The translations under genes were made by a program, and so were the position numbers. Below, piece by piece: positions 19,322-27,293 of a DNA stretch of 64,000 nt. The notes under the pieces are model-generated. The model made no database searches. It saw only the letters and a list, made by a program, of their open reading frames with translations, and had not been told where the DNA came from. Source of the stretch: Massilia forsythiae (GTDB lineage Bacteria > Pseudomonadota > Gammaproteobacteria > Burkholderiales > Burkholderiaceae_D); assembly GCF_012849555.1 (NCBI RefSeq), contig NZ_CP051685.1:2480001-2544000 (forward strand), given 5' to 3'. The stretch's first letter is position 1. Each line of letters starts with the position of its first letter.

Positions 19322-19827
19322 GTACGGCCGAACTGGCCGCCGTGGAAGAGCAGGGCGGATTGGGGAGAAACGGCGCAGTCCTCGACTTCGCCGACGAAGA
19401 TGACGTGGTCGCCTTCGGGGTAGCGGCTGCGGTTGTGGCATTCGAACCAGGCGCTGACGCCCTTCAGGATCGGCTGGCCGGTGCGCGACAGTTCGTAGTC
19501 GGCTTCGTCGAACGGGTCGACGCCGCGGCGCGAGAAGCGGCGCGCCAGTTCTTCCTGGCCGGCCGACAGCACGTTGATCACGTAATGCGAATTGCCGCTG
19601 AAGATGGGCAGGCTGTTGGCCGCGCTGGCCAGGCTCCACAGCACCAGCGGCGGCTCCAGCGAGACCGAATTGAATGAACTCGCGGTCAGGCCGCGGAAGG
19701 TGCCGTCGGCCAGGCGCGTGGTGATCACGGTGACCCCGGTGGCGAACTGGGAAAGCGCTTGGCGGAAATGGGCGGAATCGAAGCCGCGTTCGGCTGCGCG
19801 AGGAGAGCTGGTATTCATCTGCGTCAT
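19318..19827 (-). CDS. Flavin reductase domain protein (FMN-binding)
   Basis: NAD(P)H:flavin oxidoreductase-type protein of the HpaC/RutF fold, which binds FMN and often supplies reduced flavin to a monooxygenase. Seen: FRQALSQFATGVTVITT, RGLTASSFNSVSLEPPLVLW, and NVLSAGQEELARRFS. The frame opens at 19884, but ATG at 19827 (MTQMNTSSPRAAERG) gives a normal 169-aa protein. No monooxygenase gene is next to it, so its partner is unknown. The stop codon lies in a dispersed repeat. Confidence 0.88.
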   Translation of the reverse strand: MTQMNTSSPRAAERGFDSAHFRQALSQFATGVTVITTRLADGTFRGLTASSFNSVSLEPPLVLWSLASAANSLPIFSGNSHYVINVLSAGQEELARRFSRRGVDPFDEADYELSRTGQPILKGVSAWFECHNRSRYPEGDHVIFVGEVEDCAVSPQSALLFHGGQFGRT

Positions 19828-19958
19828 TATGCCACCAATGGAATCGTGCTCCGCGCCCGCGCCGCCGCCGGCAATCATGCCCATCCATGCGCGCCATGCG
19901 CAGGCATGGGCTTTGCGGTAAAGTGCATCGTCGATGACACGATCTGCCGGGGAAAGCG

Positions 19959-20495
19959 ATGAGTCAGCAAGCGAACGAAGTGGCGATCCTGGGCGGCGGC
20001 TGCTTCTGGTGCCTGGAGGCGGTCTACCTGGAGGTGCGCGGGGTGACCCGGGTCGAGTCGGGCTACATGGGCGGCACGTCCCCCGACCCGACCTACGAAC
20101 AAGTATGCTCAGGCACGACCGGACACGCGGAAGTGGTGCGCCTGGTCTTCGATCCCGGCGTGATCGCCTACCGCGACCTCCTGGAAATCTTTTTTACCAT
20201 CCACGACCCGACCACGCCGGACCGCCAGGGCAAGGACGTCGGCACCCAGTACCGCTCGGTGATCTTCACCACCTCGCCGCAGCAGGAAGCGATGGCGAAG
20301 CAGGTGATGGCCGGGATGGCGTCGGTGTGGGACGCGCCGCTCGTCACCCAGCTGTTGCCGGCCGCAACCTGGCACAAGGCCGAGGATCATCACCAGAATT
20401 ACGTTGCCCGGCACCCGTTCCAGGGATATTGCGCCCTCGTGGTCGCGCCCAAGGTGGACAAGGTGCGCGCCATGTTCGCCGACCATATCCGGTAG
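19959..20495 (+). CDS. msrA: Peptide-methionine (S)-S-oxide reductase
   Basis: Repairs methionine S-sulfoxide in proteins, using thioredoxin. The 178-aa product opens with the catalytic GGGCFWCLEAVYLEVRGV, in which the first Cys is the nucleophile, followed by VESGYMGG, CSGTTGHAEVV, the FFTIHDPT motif and AEDHHQNYVARHP. GGGGAAAG precedes ATG. It is transcribed divergently from the flavin reductase and converges on cfa. Confidence 0.96.
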   Translation: MSQQANEVAILGGGCFWCLEAVYLEVRGVTRVESGYMGGTSPDPTYEQVCSGTTGHAEVVRLVFDPGVIAYRDLLEIFFTIHDPTTPDRQGKDVGTQYRSVIFTTSPQQEAMAKQVMAGMASVWDAPLVTQLLPAATWHKAEDHHQNYVARHPFQGYCALVVAPKVDKVRAMFADHIR

Positions 20496-20580
20496 GGTGG
20501 GCGTGGCCGGCGAGGCGGCTTCGCCGCCCACGCGTTCAACCCGCGTATGCATGGTGCCGGCAGGGTTTGAACGCGTGGTC
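20492..20580. repeat. Convergent-junction repeat with long hairpin, msrA/cfa
   Basis: Starts with GTAGGGTGGGCGTGGCCGGC, a word found again as its inverse complement, with one mismatch, at 25779-25807. It continues into a large inverted repeat: CCACGCGTTCAACCC at about 20528 pairs with GGGTTTGAACGCGTGG ending near 20579. Both flanking genes end here, so the hairpin could terminate transcription from both sides; a clear T-run is lacking. Confidence 0.65.
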
Positions 20581-20585
20581 AGCCA

Positions 20586-21806
20586 TCAGCGATACATGCC
20601 GCGGCGCGACCAAGGTATCTGCCCCGGATCCTGCCCCGCCTTGCCGCACACGATCTGGTACAGGCCGATCCAGTCCTGCGTGAACGCGTGCGCGCACCCG
20701 GCCAGGTAGACGTGCCAGATGCGGAAGGTCTTCGGATCGGCCAGCTCGCGGATGCGCGCGGCGTTGTTCTCGAAGTTCTCGGTCCACAGGGCGCAGGTGC
20801 GTGCGTAGTGGCGGCGCAGGTTTTCCACGTCGCGCACTTCGAGGCCGCCTTCCTGCATGCTGCGCACCACGGTCGACAGGTGCGCCAGTTCGCCGTGCGG
20901 GAACACGTACTTGCCGATGAACCTGCCGCTGCCGTGTGGACTGGCGCGCTGGGCGACGTCGGTGGTGGTGATGCCGTGGTTCATGACGACGCCGTCGGCC
21001 GCCAGCAGCCGCTCGATGCGCGCGAAATAATCGGTCAGGTGCTGCACGCCGACGTGCTCGAACATGCCGACGCTGGTGATGCGGTCGAAGCGCCCGTCGA
21101 CGTCGCGGTAATCCTGCAGGCGCACCTCGACGCTGCCCTGCAGGCCGGCGCGTGCGATGCGTTCGCAGGCCAGGTCGTACTGGTTCCTGGACAGCGTCAC
21201 GCCGGTGCAGCACGCGCCGAAGCGCTCGGCGGCGCGCAGCACCAGCGCGCCCCAGCCGCAGCCGATGTCGAGCAGCGTCTGCCCCGGCCGCAGGTCGATC
21301 TTGGTCAGGATGTGGTCGATCTTCTTGCACTGCGCGGTGGCCAGATCTTCGTCGCCATTCTCGAAATAGGCGCAGGAATACACCATGGCCGGGTCCAGGA
21401 AATGGCCGTAGAACGCATTCGAGACGTCGTAGTGATAGCGGATCGCCTGGGCGTCGCCGGCGCGCGTGTGCGGCGAAGCGAGCAGCGCATCGAGCAGGCG
21501 CCGGCCGGGAGAACCGGCGCGCGGCGGCTTGCCGCTGGTGCCGGCCAGCGCGCTGCCGATGCGGATCATGTCGGCCGCGCGGCCCTCGATCTCGAGCGCG
21601 CCTTCGACGTAGGCTTCGCCCAGGCCGCCGAGCGAAGGCGACAGCAGGTAACGCAAGCCGCCCGGGTTCGGCACCCGGATCGTCACACGCGGCGCTTGCG
21701 CGGAAAAATCGAAACGGTGGCCGTTCCACAGCTCCACGCGCAAGGGCAGGTTGACCTTGCCGCGGATGGCGCTGGTCCAGGCGGACAGCTTGAGCTGGTC
21801 GAACAC
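20586..21806 (-). CDS. cfa: Cyclopropane-fatty-acyl-phospholipid synthase
   Basis: SAM-dependent enzyme that adds a methylene bridge across double bonds of unsaturated phospholipid acyl chains at the inner membrane. The 406-aa protein has the usual N-terminal lipid-binding part, then HYDVSNAFYGHFLDP and YSCAYFENGDEDLATAQ, SAM motif LLDIGCGWGALVLRAAE, and late SMFEHVG-like SVGMFEHVGVQHLTDYF. The ATG at 21806 starts MFDQLKLSAW. pdxH lies just upstream on the same strand (about 47 bases), so the two may be cotranscribed. Confidence 0.95.
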   Translation of the reverse strand: MFDQLKLSAWTSAIRGKVNLPLRVELWNGHRFDFSAQAPRVTIRVPNPGGLRYLLSPSLGGLGEAYVEGALEIEGRAADMIRIGSALAGTSGKPPRAGSPGRRLLDALLASPHTRAGDAQAIRYHYDVSNAFYGHFLDPAMVYSCAYFENGDEDLATAQCKKIDHILTKIDLRPGQTLLDIGCGWGALVLRAAERFGACCTGVTLSRNQYDLACERIARAGLQGSVEVRLQDYRDVDGRFDRITSVGMFEHVGVQHLTDYFARIERLLAADGVVMNHGITTTDVAQRASPHGSGRFIGKYVFPHGELAHLSTVVRSMQEGGLEVRDVENLRRHYARTCALWTENFENNAARIRELADPKTFRIWHVYLAGCAHAFTQDWIGLYQIVCGKAGQDPGQIPWSRRGMYR

Positions 21807-21853
21807 GTGTTCCTCCCGTCCGGCGTGGCCGGCCGGGCGGCCGGGCGCTCACG

Positions 21854-22978
21854 TCAAGGCTGCAGGCGCTCGCGCGTCCAGCCGCCGTCCGCCCGGCGCG
21901 TGTACACGATGCGGTCGTGGAAGCGCGAGCGCCGTCCCTGCCAGAATTCGATGCGTTCCGGCACCAGGCGGAAGCCGCCCCAATGATCCGGCCGCGCCGG
22001 TTCGTCGCCGGCCTGGCGCGCCACCGCCTCGTAGTTGTCTTCGAGGGCGGCGCGGCTGGCGATGGGGGCGCTCTGTGCCGACGCGATCGCCGACAGGCGG
22101 CTCTTCAGCGGGCGGCTGTTGAAATACTTGTCGCTTTCCGCCGCACTGGTGCGTTCCACTCTTCCTTCGATCCGCACCTGCCGTTCAAGTTCAGTCCAGA
22201 AGAACAGCAGCGCCGCGAACGGGTTGTGCGCCAGTTGCCGTCCCTTCTGGCTGTCGTAGTTGGTGTACCAGGCGAAGCCGCGCGCGTCGAACTGTTTGAT
22301 TAACACGATGCGCGAGGTCGGGCGGCCGTCGCCGTCCACGGTGGCCACGCTCATCGCGTTCGGCTCGTTGACTTGCGCCTTGAGCGCCTGCTCGAACCAG
22401 CGCGTGAACTGGTCGATCGGGTCGTCGGCCACGTCGTTCTCGTCCAGCACGGCCTGGCCGTAGTCCTTGCGCAGGCCGGCCACCTGCTCGCCGATGGCGC
22501 TGCCGCCCACGACCGTGGCTGCGGTAGCCGGTGCTGCGGCAGCCGATGCTGCGCCAGCCGATTCCACGCCGTCCGCTGGCGGCGCGCCGGCGCAGGCCGC
22601 GCCACCCTCCGCACCGATCCCGCGCCGCCGGCGCATGGCCTGGCCCAGCTGCGCCATCTGCTGCGCGCTGAACAGGCGCAGCGCCATCGGCGCCATCGTG
22701 CCTTCCTCGCGCTCCATGTGGCTCTGGTAACTGGCGACGAAGCGCTGCACGGTGTTGGCCGCGAGCCAGGCGCCGCTGCCGTCGGCAATGGCGCGCAGCT
22801 GCTCGTGCAGGTCTTGCCACATCGCGTCCATGTCCTTGTGGTCCTGCAGGATCGACGGCGCCAGCGCCGCCAGCGTGGCCGCATCCTCGCCTTGCGCGGT
22901 GGCGTGCAGCATCGGGATCAAGTCCTGTTCCTCGTCGTCGTGGTGCAGGTGCGCCGCCTTGTCGAAGTACTTCAGCAC
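21854..22978 (-). CDS. pdxH: Hemerythrin-HHE / pyridoxamine 5'-phosphate oxidase fusion
   Basis: One open frame joins two domains. The C-terminal part (from about residue 165, [20 protein letters not shown], to the end TRERLQP) is a full PdxH, the FMN oxidase that makes pyridoxal 5'-phosphate; [20 protein letters not shown] [30 protein letters not shown] and FWGGFR-like [17 protein letters not shown] are seen. The N-terminal part is a hemerythrin-like HHE domain ([28 protein letters not shown]). They are linked by an Ala-rich stretch encoded by three 15-base repeats (about 22509-22558). The frame opens only at GTG 22978, in mid-domain: the missing first helix is readable upstream to 23142 after a one-base shift. 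Separate translation of PdxH from an internal GTG is possible. Confidence 0.85.
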   Translation of the reverse strand: MLKYFDKAAHLHHDDEEQDLIPMLHATAQGEDAATLAALAPSILQDHKDMDAMWQDLHEQLRAIADGSGAWLAANTVQRFVASYQSHMEREEGTMAPMALRLFSAQQMAQLGQAMRRRRGIGAEGGAACAGAPPADGVESAGAASAAAAPATAATVVGGSAIGEQVAGLRKDYGQAVLDENDVADDPIDQFTRWFEQALKAQVNEPNAMSVATVDGDGRPTSRIVLIKQFDARGFAWYTNYDSQKGRQLAHNPFAALLFFWTELERQVRIEGRVERTSAAESDKYFNSRPLKSRLSAIASAQSAPIASRAALEDNYEAVARQAGDEPARPDHWGGFRLVPERIEFWQGRRSRFHDRIVYTRRADGGWTRERLQP

Positions 22979-23142
22979 CGCGCCGGCGGCCTGGCGCGCC
23001 TGCTCGTCGGCGCCGTGGCCGGGCAGGTGGGCCAGCAGCTTTTCCAGGGTGGCCAGCTGCTTGCGGATGCGTCCATGGCAATGTTTCAGGACCGCGATCG
23101 GCTGGTCGAAATCGGGGCGGTATCGGGAAGGGAGGGGGTCAT
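22979..23142 (-). pseudogene. 5' end of the hemerythrin domain, out of frame by one base
   Basis: The frame of the HHE-PdxH gene continues upstream of GTG 22978 as [20 protein letters not shown] and on into [13 protein letters not shown], the expected first helix of a hemerythrin domain including its metal-binding His, but has no ATG, GTG or TTG. An ATG at 23140-23142 is out of frame by one base. Adding one G to the run of five G at 23134-23138 (C on the coding strand) would join this ATG to the domain as [12 protein letters not shown]. So either the assembly lost a base in this run or the gene is truly shifted. Confidence 0.6.
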
Positions 23143-23226
23143 GGTGAGTGTTGCTGTCGTGGTGTAACGCGGTGGAATTTGGTTGACTGAAAGTTATTTT
23201 AGAGCAATGAATAGGGTCGTGTCCGG

Positions 23227-23232
23227 TAAAAT
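23227..23232 (+). promoter_or_regulatory. Possible -10 box directly in front of tcdA
   Basis: TAAAAT lies only 9 bases before the tcdA ATG (23242). If it is used as a -10 box, the transcript would start at or within a few bases of the start codon, giving a leaderless or almost leaderless mRNA. No recognisable -35 element or ribosome-binding site was seen, so this is weak evidence. Confidence 0.25.
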
Positions 23233-23241
23233 GGGCGGATC

Positions 23242-24108
23242 ATGACATTCACTTCTCCTTCCTTCATTCCGGCGGCCGGCGGCGACGAGGTCGACTTCGG
23301 CCGCCGCTTCGGCGGCATCGCCCGCCTGTATGGCGAGCGTGCCCTGGAACGCTTCCGCACGGCGCACGTTTGCGTGGTCGGCGTCGGCGGCGTCGGGTCC
23401 TGGATCGTCGAGGCGCTGGCGCGCAGCGCGGTCGGCCGCCTGACCCTGATCGACCTGGACAACGTGGCCGAGTCGAACATCAACCGCCAGCTGCAGGCGC
23501 TGTCCTCGACCATCGGCATGCCCAAGATCGAGGCGCTGAAGCAGCGCATCGCCCTGATCAACCCCTACTGCGAAGTCGACCTGGTCGAGGATTTCATCGA
23601 CCCGGACAACATTGCGCAGATGATCGGCGAAGGCCGCTTCGACTACGTGGTCGACGCCATCGACAACGTCAAGGCCAAGGCCGCGCTGATCGCCTATTGC
23701 AGCGAACGCAGGATCCCCCTGATCGTGATCGGCGGCGCCGGCGGCCAGCTCGACCCGACCAAAATCGAGGTGCGCGACCTGGCCCGCACCGAGCAGGAAC
23801 CGCTGCTCAAGAAGGTGCGCAAGGTCTTGCGCGCGCACTACGGTTTCGCGCGCGGCGAAAAGAACAAGTACCACATCGACGCCGTGTTCTCGATGGAGCC
23901 GCTGCGCTATCCGGAAGCGCAAGACGCCTGCGCGATCGATCCCGGCACGATCACCGGCCTGAACTGCGCCGGCTTCGGCTCCAGCATGGTGGTCACCGCC
24001 ACCTTCGGCATGGTGGCCGCCGGCCACCTGCTGCTGCGCCTGGCCGGCCAGGTCGAGGCAGCCGTGCAACCCGATGCTGGGCAACGGGAAGAGGCCTTGC
24101 TATCATAG
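23242..24108 (+). CDS. tcdA: tRNA threonylcarbamoyladenosine dehydratase
   Basis: E1-like (ThiF fold) ATP-dependent enzyme that cyclises t6A37 of tRNA to ct6A. The 288-aa protein has [18 protein letters not shown], the nucleotide-binding [35 protein letters not shown], and [12 protein letters not shown], all typical of TcdA/Csd[12 protein letters not shown] near the end matches the family C-terminal region. It is divergent from the HHE-PdxH gene and followed by an FKBP gene 34 bases later. Confidence 0.94.
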   Translation: MTFTSPSFIPAAGGDEVDFGRRFGGIARLYGERALERFRTAHVCVVGVGGVGSWIVEALARSAVGRLTLIDLDNVAESNINRQLQALSSTIGMPKIEALKQRIALINPYCEVDLVEDFIDPDNIAQMIGEGRFDYVVDAIDNVKAKAALIAYCSERRIPLIVIGGAGGQLDPTKIEVRDLARTEQEPLLKKVRKVLRAHYGFARGEKNKYHIDAVFSMEPLRYPEAQDACAIDPGTITGLNCAGFGSSMVVTATFGMVAAGHLLLRLAGQVEAAVQPDAGQREEALLS

Positions 24109-24142
24109 GACCGGTCATCCAACGATCCGTGAAAGAGCTTCC

Positions 24143-24727
24143 ATGATCCGTCGTATCGCCCTTATGAGCCTGCTGGCGGCCGCCGCTGCGGCCGGCGCCC
24201 AGAACAACGTCCAGACCGCACCCCAGGCCAGCGCCCCGGCCGCGGCCGCCGAAAGCGCGGCGGTGCCGGCCGCGGCCCAGGATACGGTCCAGAACCAGGT
24301 CCAGACCCAGGCCCAGTCCAGCGCCACCAATCCCGGCAGCACCCAGCAGACCACCGACGTGCCGGCCCAGTCCGGCCCTCAGGTGCAGGTCACCGACCAC
24401 GTGGTCGGCAAGGGCAGGGAAGCCACGATCGGCAGCAAGGTCAAGGTCAACTACACCGGCTGGTTCTACAAGCCGCTGGCGAACAAGGGGCGCGGGCGCA
24501 AGTTCGACTCGTCGCTGGACGCCGGCCGCGAGCCGCTGGAATTCCAGGTCGGCGCGCGCCAGGTCATCAAGGGCTGGGACCAGGGCGTGGCCGGCATGAA
24601 GGTGGGCGGCAAGCGCACCCTGATCATCCCGAGCGACCTCGCCTACGGCAAGCGCGGCGCCGGCGGCGGTTCGATCCCGCCGGATTCGGACCTGATCTTC
24701 GACGTCGAACTGCTGGACGTGAAGTAA
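24143..24727 (+). CDS. FKBP-type peptidyl-prolyl cis-trans isomerase, exported
   Basis: Periplasmic proline isomerase assisting protein folding. From ATG at 24143 (GAAAGAG upstream) the 194-aa precursor has a signal peptide ending near AGAQ, an about 70-residue Gln/Ala/Thr-rich linker, and a single FKBP domain: [77 protein letters not shown] and VELLDVK at the end. Earlier in-frame starts would lie in the tcdA 3' end and are rejected. Confidence 0.92.
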   Translation: MIRRIALMSLLAAAAAAGAQNNVQTAPQASAPAAAAESAAVPAAAQDTVQNQVQTQAQSSATNPGSTQQTTDVPAQSGPQVQVTDHVVGKGREATIGSKVKVNYTGWFYKPLANKGRGRKFDSSLDAGREPLEFQVGARQVIKGWDQGVAGMKVGGKRTLIIPSDLAYGKRGAGGGSIPPDSDLIFDVELLDVK

Positions 24728-24764
24728 GACCATGTAAGTCATCCAACTGCCAGCGGGGGAAACC

Positions 24765-25703
24765 ATGCGCATCGCCAACGACGTCACCGAACTGATCGGC
24801 AATACCCCGCTGGTGCGCATCCGCCGCATGGGGCAAGATGCGGACGGCGGCGCCCAACTCCTCGCCAAGCTGGAGTTCTATAATCCCGCGCACAGCGTGA
24901 AGGACCGCATCGGCCGGTCCATGATCGAGGCCGCCGAGCGGGCCGGCAAGATCGGCCCGGACACCGTCATCGTCGAACCCACCAGCGGCAACACCGGCAT
25001 CGCGCTGGCGATGGTGTGCGCGGCGCGCGGCTACCGCTGCCGCCTGGTGATGCCGGACACCATGAGCGGCGAACGGCGCATGCTGCTGCGCGCCTACGGC
25101 GCCGAACTGGTGCTGACGCCCGGTGCGGAGGGCATGCTGGGCGCGATCCGCCGCGCCGAAGAGATCGTGGCGGCCGACCCGCACTGCTTCATGCCCCAGC
25201 AATTCAACAACCCCGCCAATCCGGACGTGCACCGCCGCACCACCGCCGAGGAAATCTGGCGCGATACCGACGGCAAGGTCGACATCCTGGTGGCGGGCGT
25301 CGGCACCGGCGGCACCATCACCGGCGTGACCGAGGTGATCAAGGCCAGGAAGCCCGGTTTCCAGGCGATCGCGGTGGAACCGCAAGCCTCGCCGATGCTC
25401 TCCAAGGGAACCAAGGGACCGCATCCGATCCAGGGCATCGGCGCCGGCTTCGTGCCGCAGGTGCTCGACACGGCCGCCTACGACGAGGTCATCGCCGTCA
25501 GCAACGAGGATGCCTTCGCCACCGCGCGCGCGGTGGCGCGCGAGGAAGGGCTGCTGGTCGGGATCTCGTCCGGCGCCGCGCTGTGGGCGGCGCTGCAGGT
25601 GGCCAGGCGGCCCGAGAACGCCGGCAAGATGATCGTGACGATCATTCCGTCGTACGGCGAGCGTTACCTGAGCACCGCGTTGTTCGCCGACCTGGCCGGG
25701 TGA
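24765..25703 (+). CDS. cysK: Cysteine synthase (O-acetylserine sulfhydrylase)
   Basis: PLP enzyme making cysteine from O-acetylserine and sulfide. The 312-aa protein shows [22 protein letters not shown] with the PLP lysine, [14 protein letters not shown], the phosphate loop [21 protein letters not shown] and [13 protein letters not shown]. The last motif and the KDRIG context favour the CysK group over CysM, though the two are hard to separate by eye. GGGGGAAA precedes the ATG. Converges on the CDF transporter gene. Confidence 0.93.
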   Translation: MRIANDVTELIGNTPLVRIRRMGQDADGGAQLLAKLEFYNPAHSVKDRIGRSMIEAAERAGKIGPDTVIVEPTSGNTGIALAMVCAARGYRCRLVMPDTMSGERRMLLRAYGAELVLTPGAEGMLGAIRRAEEIVAADPHCFMPQQFNNPANPDVHRRTTAEEIWRDTDGKVDILVAGVGTGGTITGVTEVIKARKPGFQAIAVEPQASPMLSKGTKGPHPIQGIGAGFVPQVLDTAAYDEVIAVSNEDAFATARAVAREEGLLVGISSGAALWAALQVARRPENAGKMIVTIIPSYGERYLSTALFADLAG

Positions 25704-25778
25704 TTTGGCGGAACGGTGGTGTATCGATACGTGACCGGTTCGACGGCATCGACGGCGCGTATCACCGCGTGAACGGCA

Positions 25779-25807
25779 AAGCCGCCTCGCCGGCCACGTC
25801 CACCCTA
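25779..25807. repeat. Inverse copy of the convergent-junction repeat, cysK/CDF
   Basis: AGCCGCCTCGCCGGCCACGT followed by CCACCCTAC is the inverse complement, with one mismatch, of the word at 20492-20520 between msrA and cfa. Both copies lie exactly where two genes converge. The neighbouring 25704-25778 contains GCGCGTATCACCGCGTGAAC, a further piece of the same element type but less well matched. Confidence 0.6.
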
Positions 25808-26821
25808 CGAATGTGCATGACCCCTACGATCGTGGCCATGATCATGGCGGTGGTCATGATCGTGATCGTGATCGTGGCCGTGCTGCTCTCCGCCATGCAA
25901 TGCGCACGCGCCGTGCTTGGTCGTGCCTTGCTCCACCTGCAGCGTGCAATGGTGGATCGAGAAATCCGCGCGTAGTGCCGCCACGATGGCGTCGATCTCG
26001 GCGTCGCCCGGGTAGCCGCCCGGCATCACCAGGTGCGCCGTCAGCGCGGTCTCGGTGGTGCTCATGCCCCAGATGTGCAGGTCGTGCACCTCGGTCACGC
26101 CGGGCTGCGCCGCCAGGAAGGCCTTGACCGCCGGCGCGTCGACGCCGGCCGGCACGCCCGCCAGCGCCATCTGCACCGATTCCTTCAGCAGCGACCAGGT
26201 GGCGGCCACGATGATCACCACGATGACCAGGCTCACCGCCGGATCGAGCCAGCTCCAGCCGGTATACATGACCACCAGCCCCGACACGACCACGCCCAGC
26301 GACAGCGCGGCGTCGGCGGCCATGTGCTGGTAGGCGCCGCGCACGTTGATGTCGTCCTTGCTGCCGGACATGAACAGCCAGGCCGAGAAGCCGTTGATGG
26401 CGACGCCGACCAGCGCCACGATCGACACCGTGCTGCCGGCCACCGGTTCCGGATGGGCGAAGCGCAGCACCGCTTCCCAGGCGATGGCGCCGCAGGCCAC
26501 CATCAGCAGCAGGGCATTCAGCAGGGCGGCCACGATCGAGCTGCCGCGCAGGCCGTAGGTGAAGCGGCGCGTCGGCGCGCGCCTGGTGAGCAGGGCCGCG
26601 CCCCAGGCCAGGCCGAGGCCGAGCACGTCGGACAGGTTGTGGCCGGCGTCGGCCATCAGCGCGGTCGAATTGGCGATGAAGCCGTACACGAATTCGACCG
26701 CGACGAAGGCGATGTTCAGGCCGATCGCCAACGCGAAGGCGCGCCCGGCGTCCGCCGGGTCGGCGTGGTGGTGGTGGTGTCCATGGCCGTGGCCATGGTC
26801 GTGGGCGTGCTGGTGGCTCAT
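25805..26821 (-). CDS. Cation diffusion facilitator (CzcD/ZitB-like zinc efflux)
   Basis: Proton-driven exporter of Zn2+ and similar cations at the inner membrane. The 338-aa protein has a His-rich N-terminus (residues 2-17), six hydrophobic helices, the site ALMADAGHNLSDVLGLGLAW in helix 2 with the HxxxD pair, AADAALSLGVVVSGLVV with a second Asp pair in helix 5, and a cytoplasmic C-terminal domain with VHDLHIWGMS. A second His/Asp run ends the protein. It overlaps the preceding arsR-type gene by 4 bases (ATGA) and is probably controlled by it. Confidence 0.94.
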   Translation of the reverse strand: MSHQHAHDHGHGHGHHHHHADPADAGRAFALAIGLNIAFVAVEFVYGFIANSTALMADAGHNLSDVLGLGLAWGAALLTRRAPTRRFTYGLRGSSIVAALLNALLLMVACGAIAWEAVLRFAHPEPVAGSTVSIVALVGVAINGFSAWLFMSGSKDDINVRGAYQHMAADAALSLGVVVSGLVVMYTGWSWLDPAVSLVIVVIIVAATWSLLKESVQMALAGVPAGVDAPAVKAFLAAQPGVTEVHDLHIWGMSTTETALTAHLVMPGGYPGDAEIDAIVAALRADFSIHHCTLQVEQGTTKHGACALHGGEQHGHDHDHDHDHRHDHGHDRRGHAHS

Positions 26822-27141
26822 GCGTCAAGTCCTGTGGTGGGTTCGGCGATGTGTTCGAACATGTTCGTGAGCAGGCTGCTGATGTGGGCGTCGGCGGCCG
26901 CGTAGAACACCTGCTTGCCCTGGCGCTCGGCCTTCACGATGCGCGCCGCGCGCAGCAGGCGCAGGTGGTGGCTGACCAGCGAACTGGAGAGATCCAGGGC
27001 GGCGGCGATGTCGCCCACCGCGGTCGGCTGCGCCAGGCAGGACAGCACGATGCGCAGGCGGGTCGGGTCGCCCAGCAGGTGGAACAGGTCGGCGACTTCG
27101 TCGACCAGGTGATCGATATCGGGTGGCATGCTCATAATCAA
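26818..27141 (-). CDS. ArsR/SmtB-family metal-responsive repressor
   Basis: Winged-helix repressor released from DNA by metal ions, expected to control the CDF gene that overlaps its 3' end. The 107-aa protein shows LFHLLGDPTRLRIVLSCL, the recognition helix region LDLSSSLVSHHLRLLRAARI and AERQGKQVFYAAADAHISSLL; the late D-A-H pattern is in the place of the alpha-5 zinc site. Start at 27141 (MIMSMPPD) or three codons later. Confidence 0.94.
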   Translation of the reverse strand: MIMSMPPDIDHLVDEVADLFHLLGDPTRLRIVLSCLAQPTAVGDIAAALDLSSSLVSHHLRLLRAARIVKAERQGKQVFYAAADAHISSLLTNMFEHIAEPTTGLDA

Positions 27142-27293
27142 CGTGTGAAGAATTGTTCACATGTTAGTCGAATTTGCAGGCTTGGTGCAAGGCCGTTGTG
27201 GATGCGCGCATACACTGCCGGGCCCAGGGCTTTCTTCTATTCAATTCAAAAAAAATGAAATATAGTTTATTTTCAATATCACCGAACGCTCCC

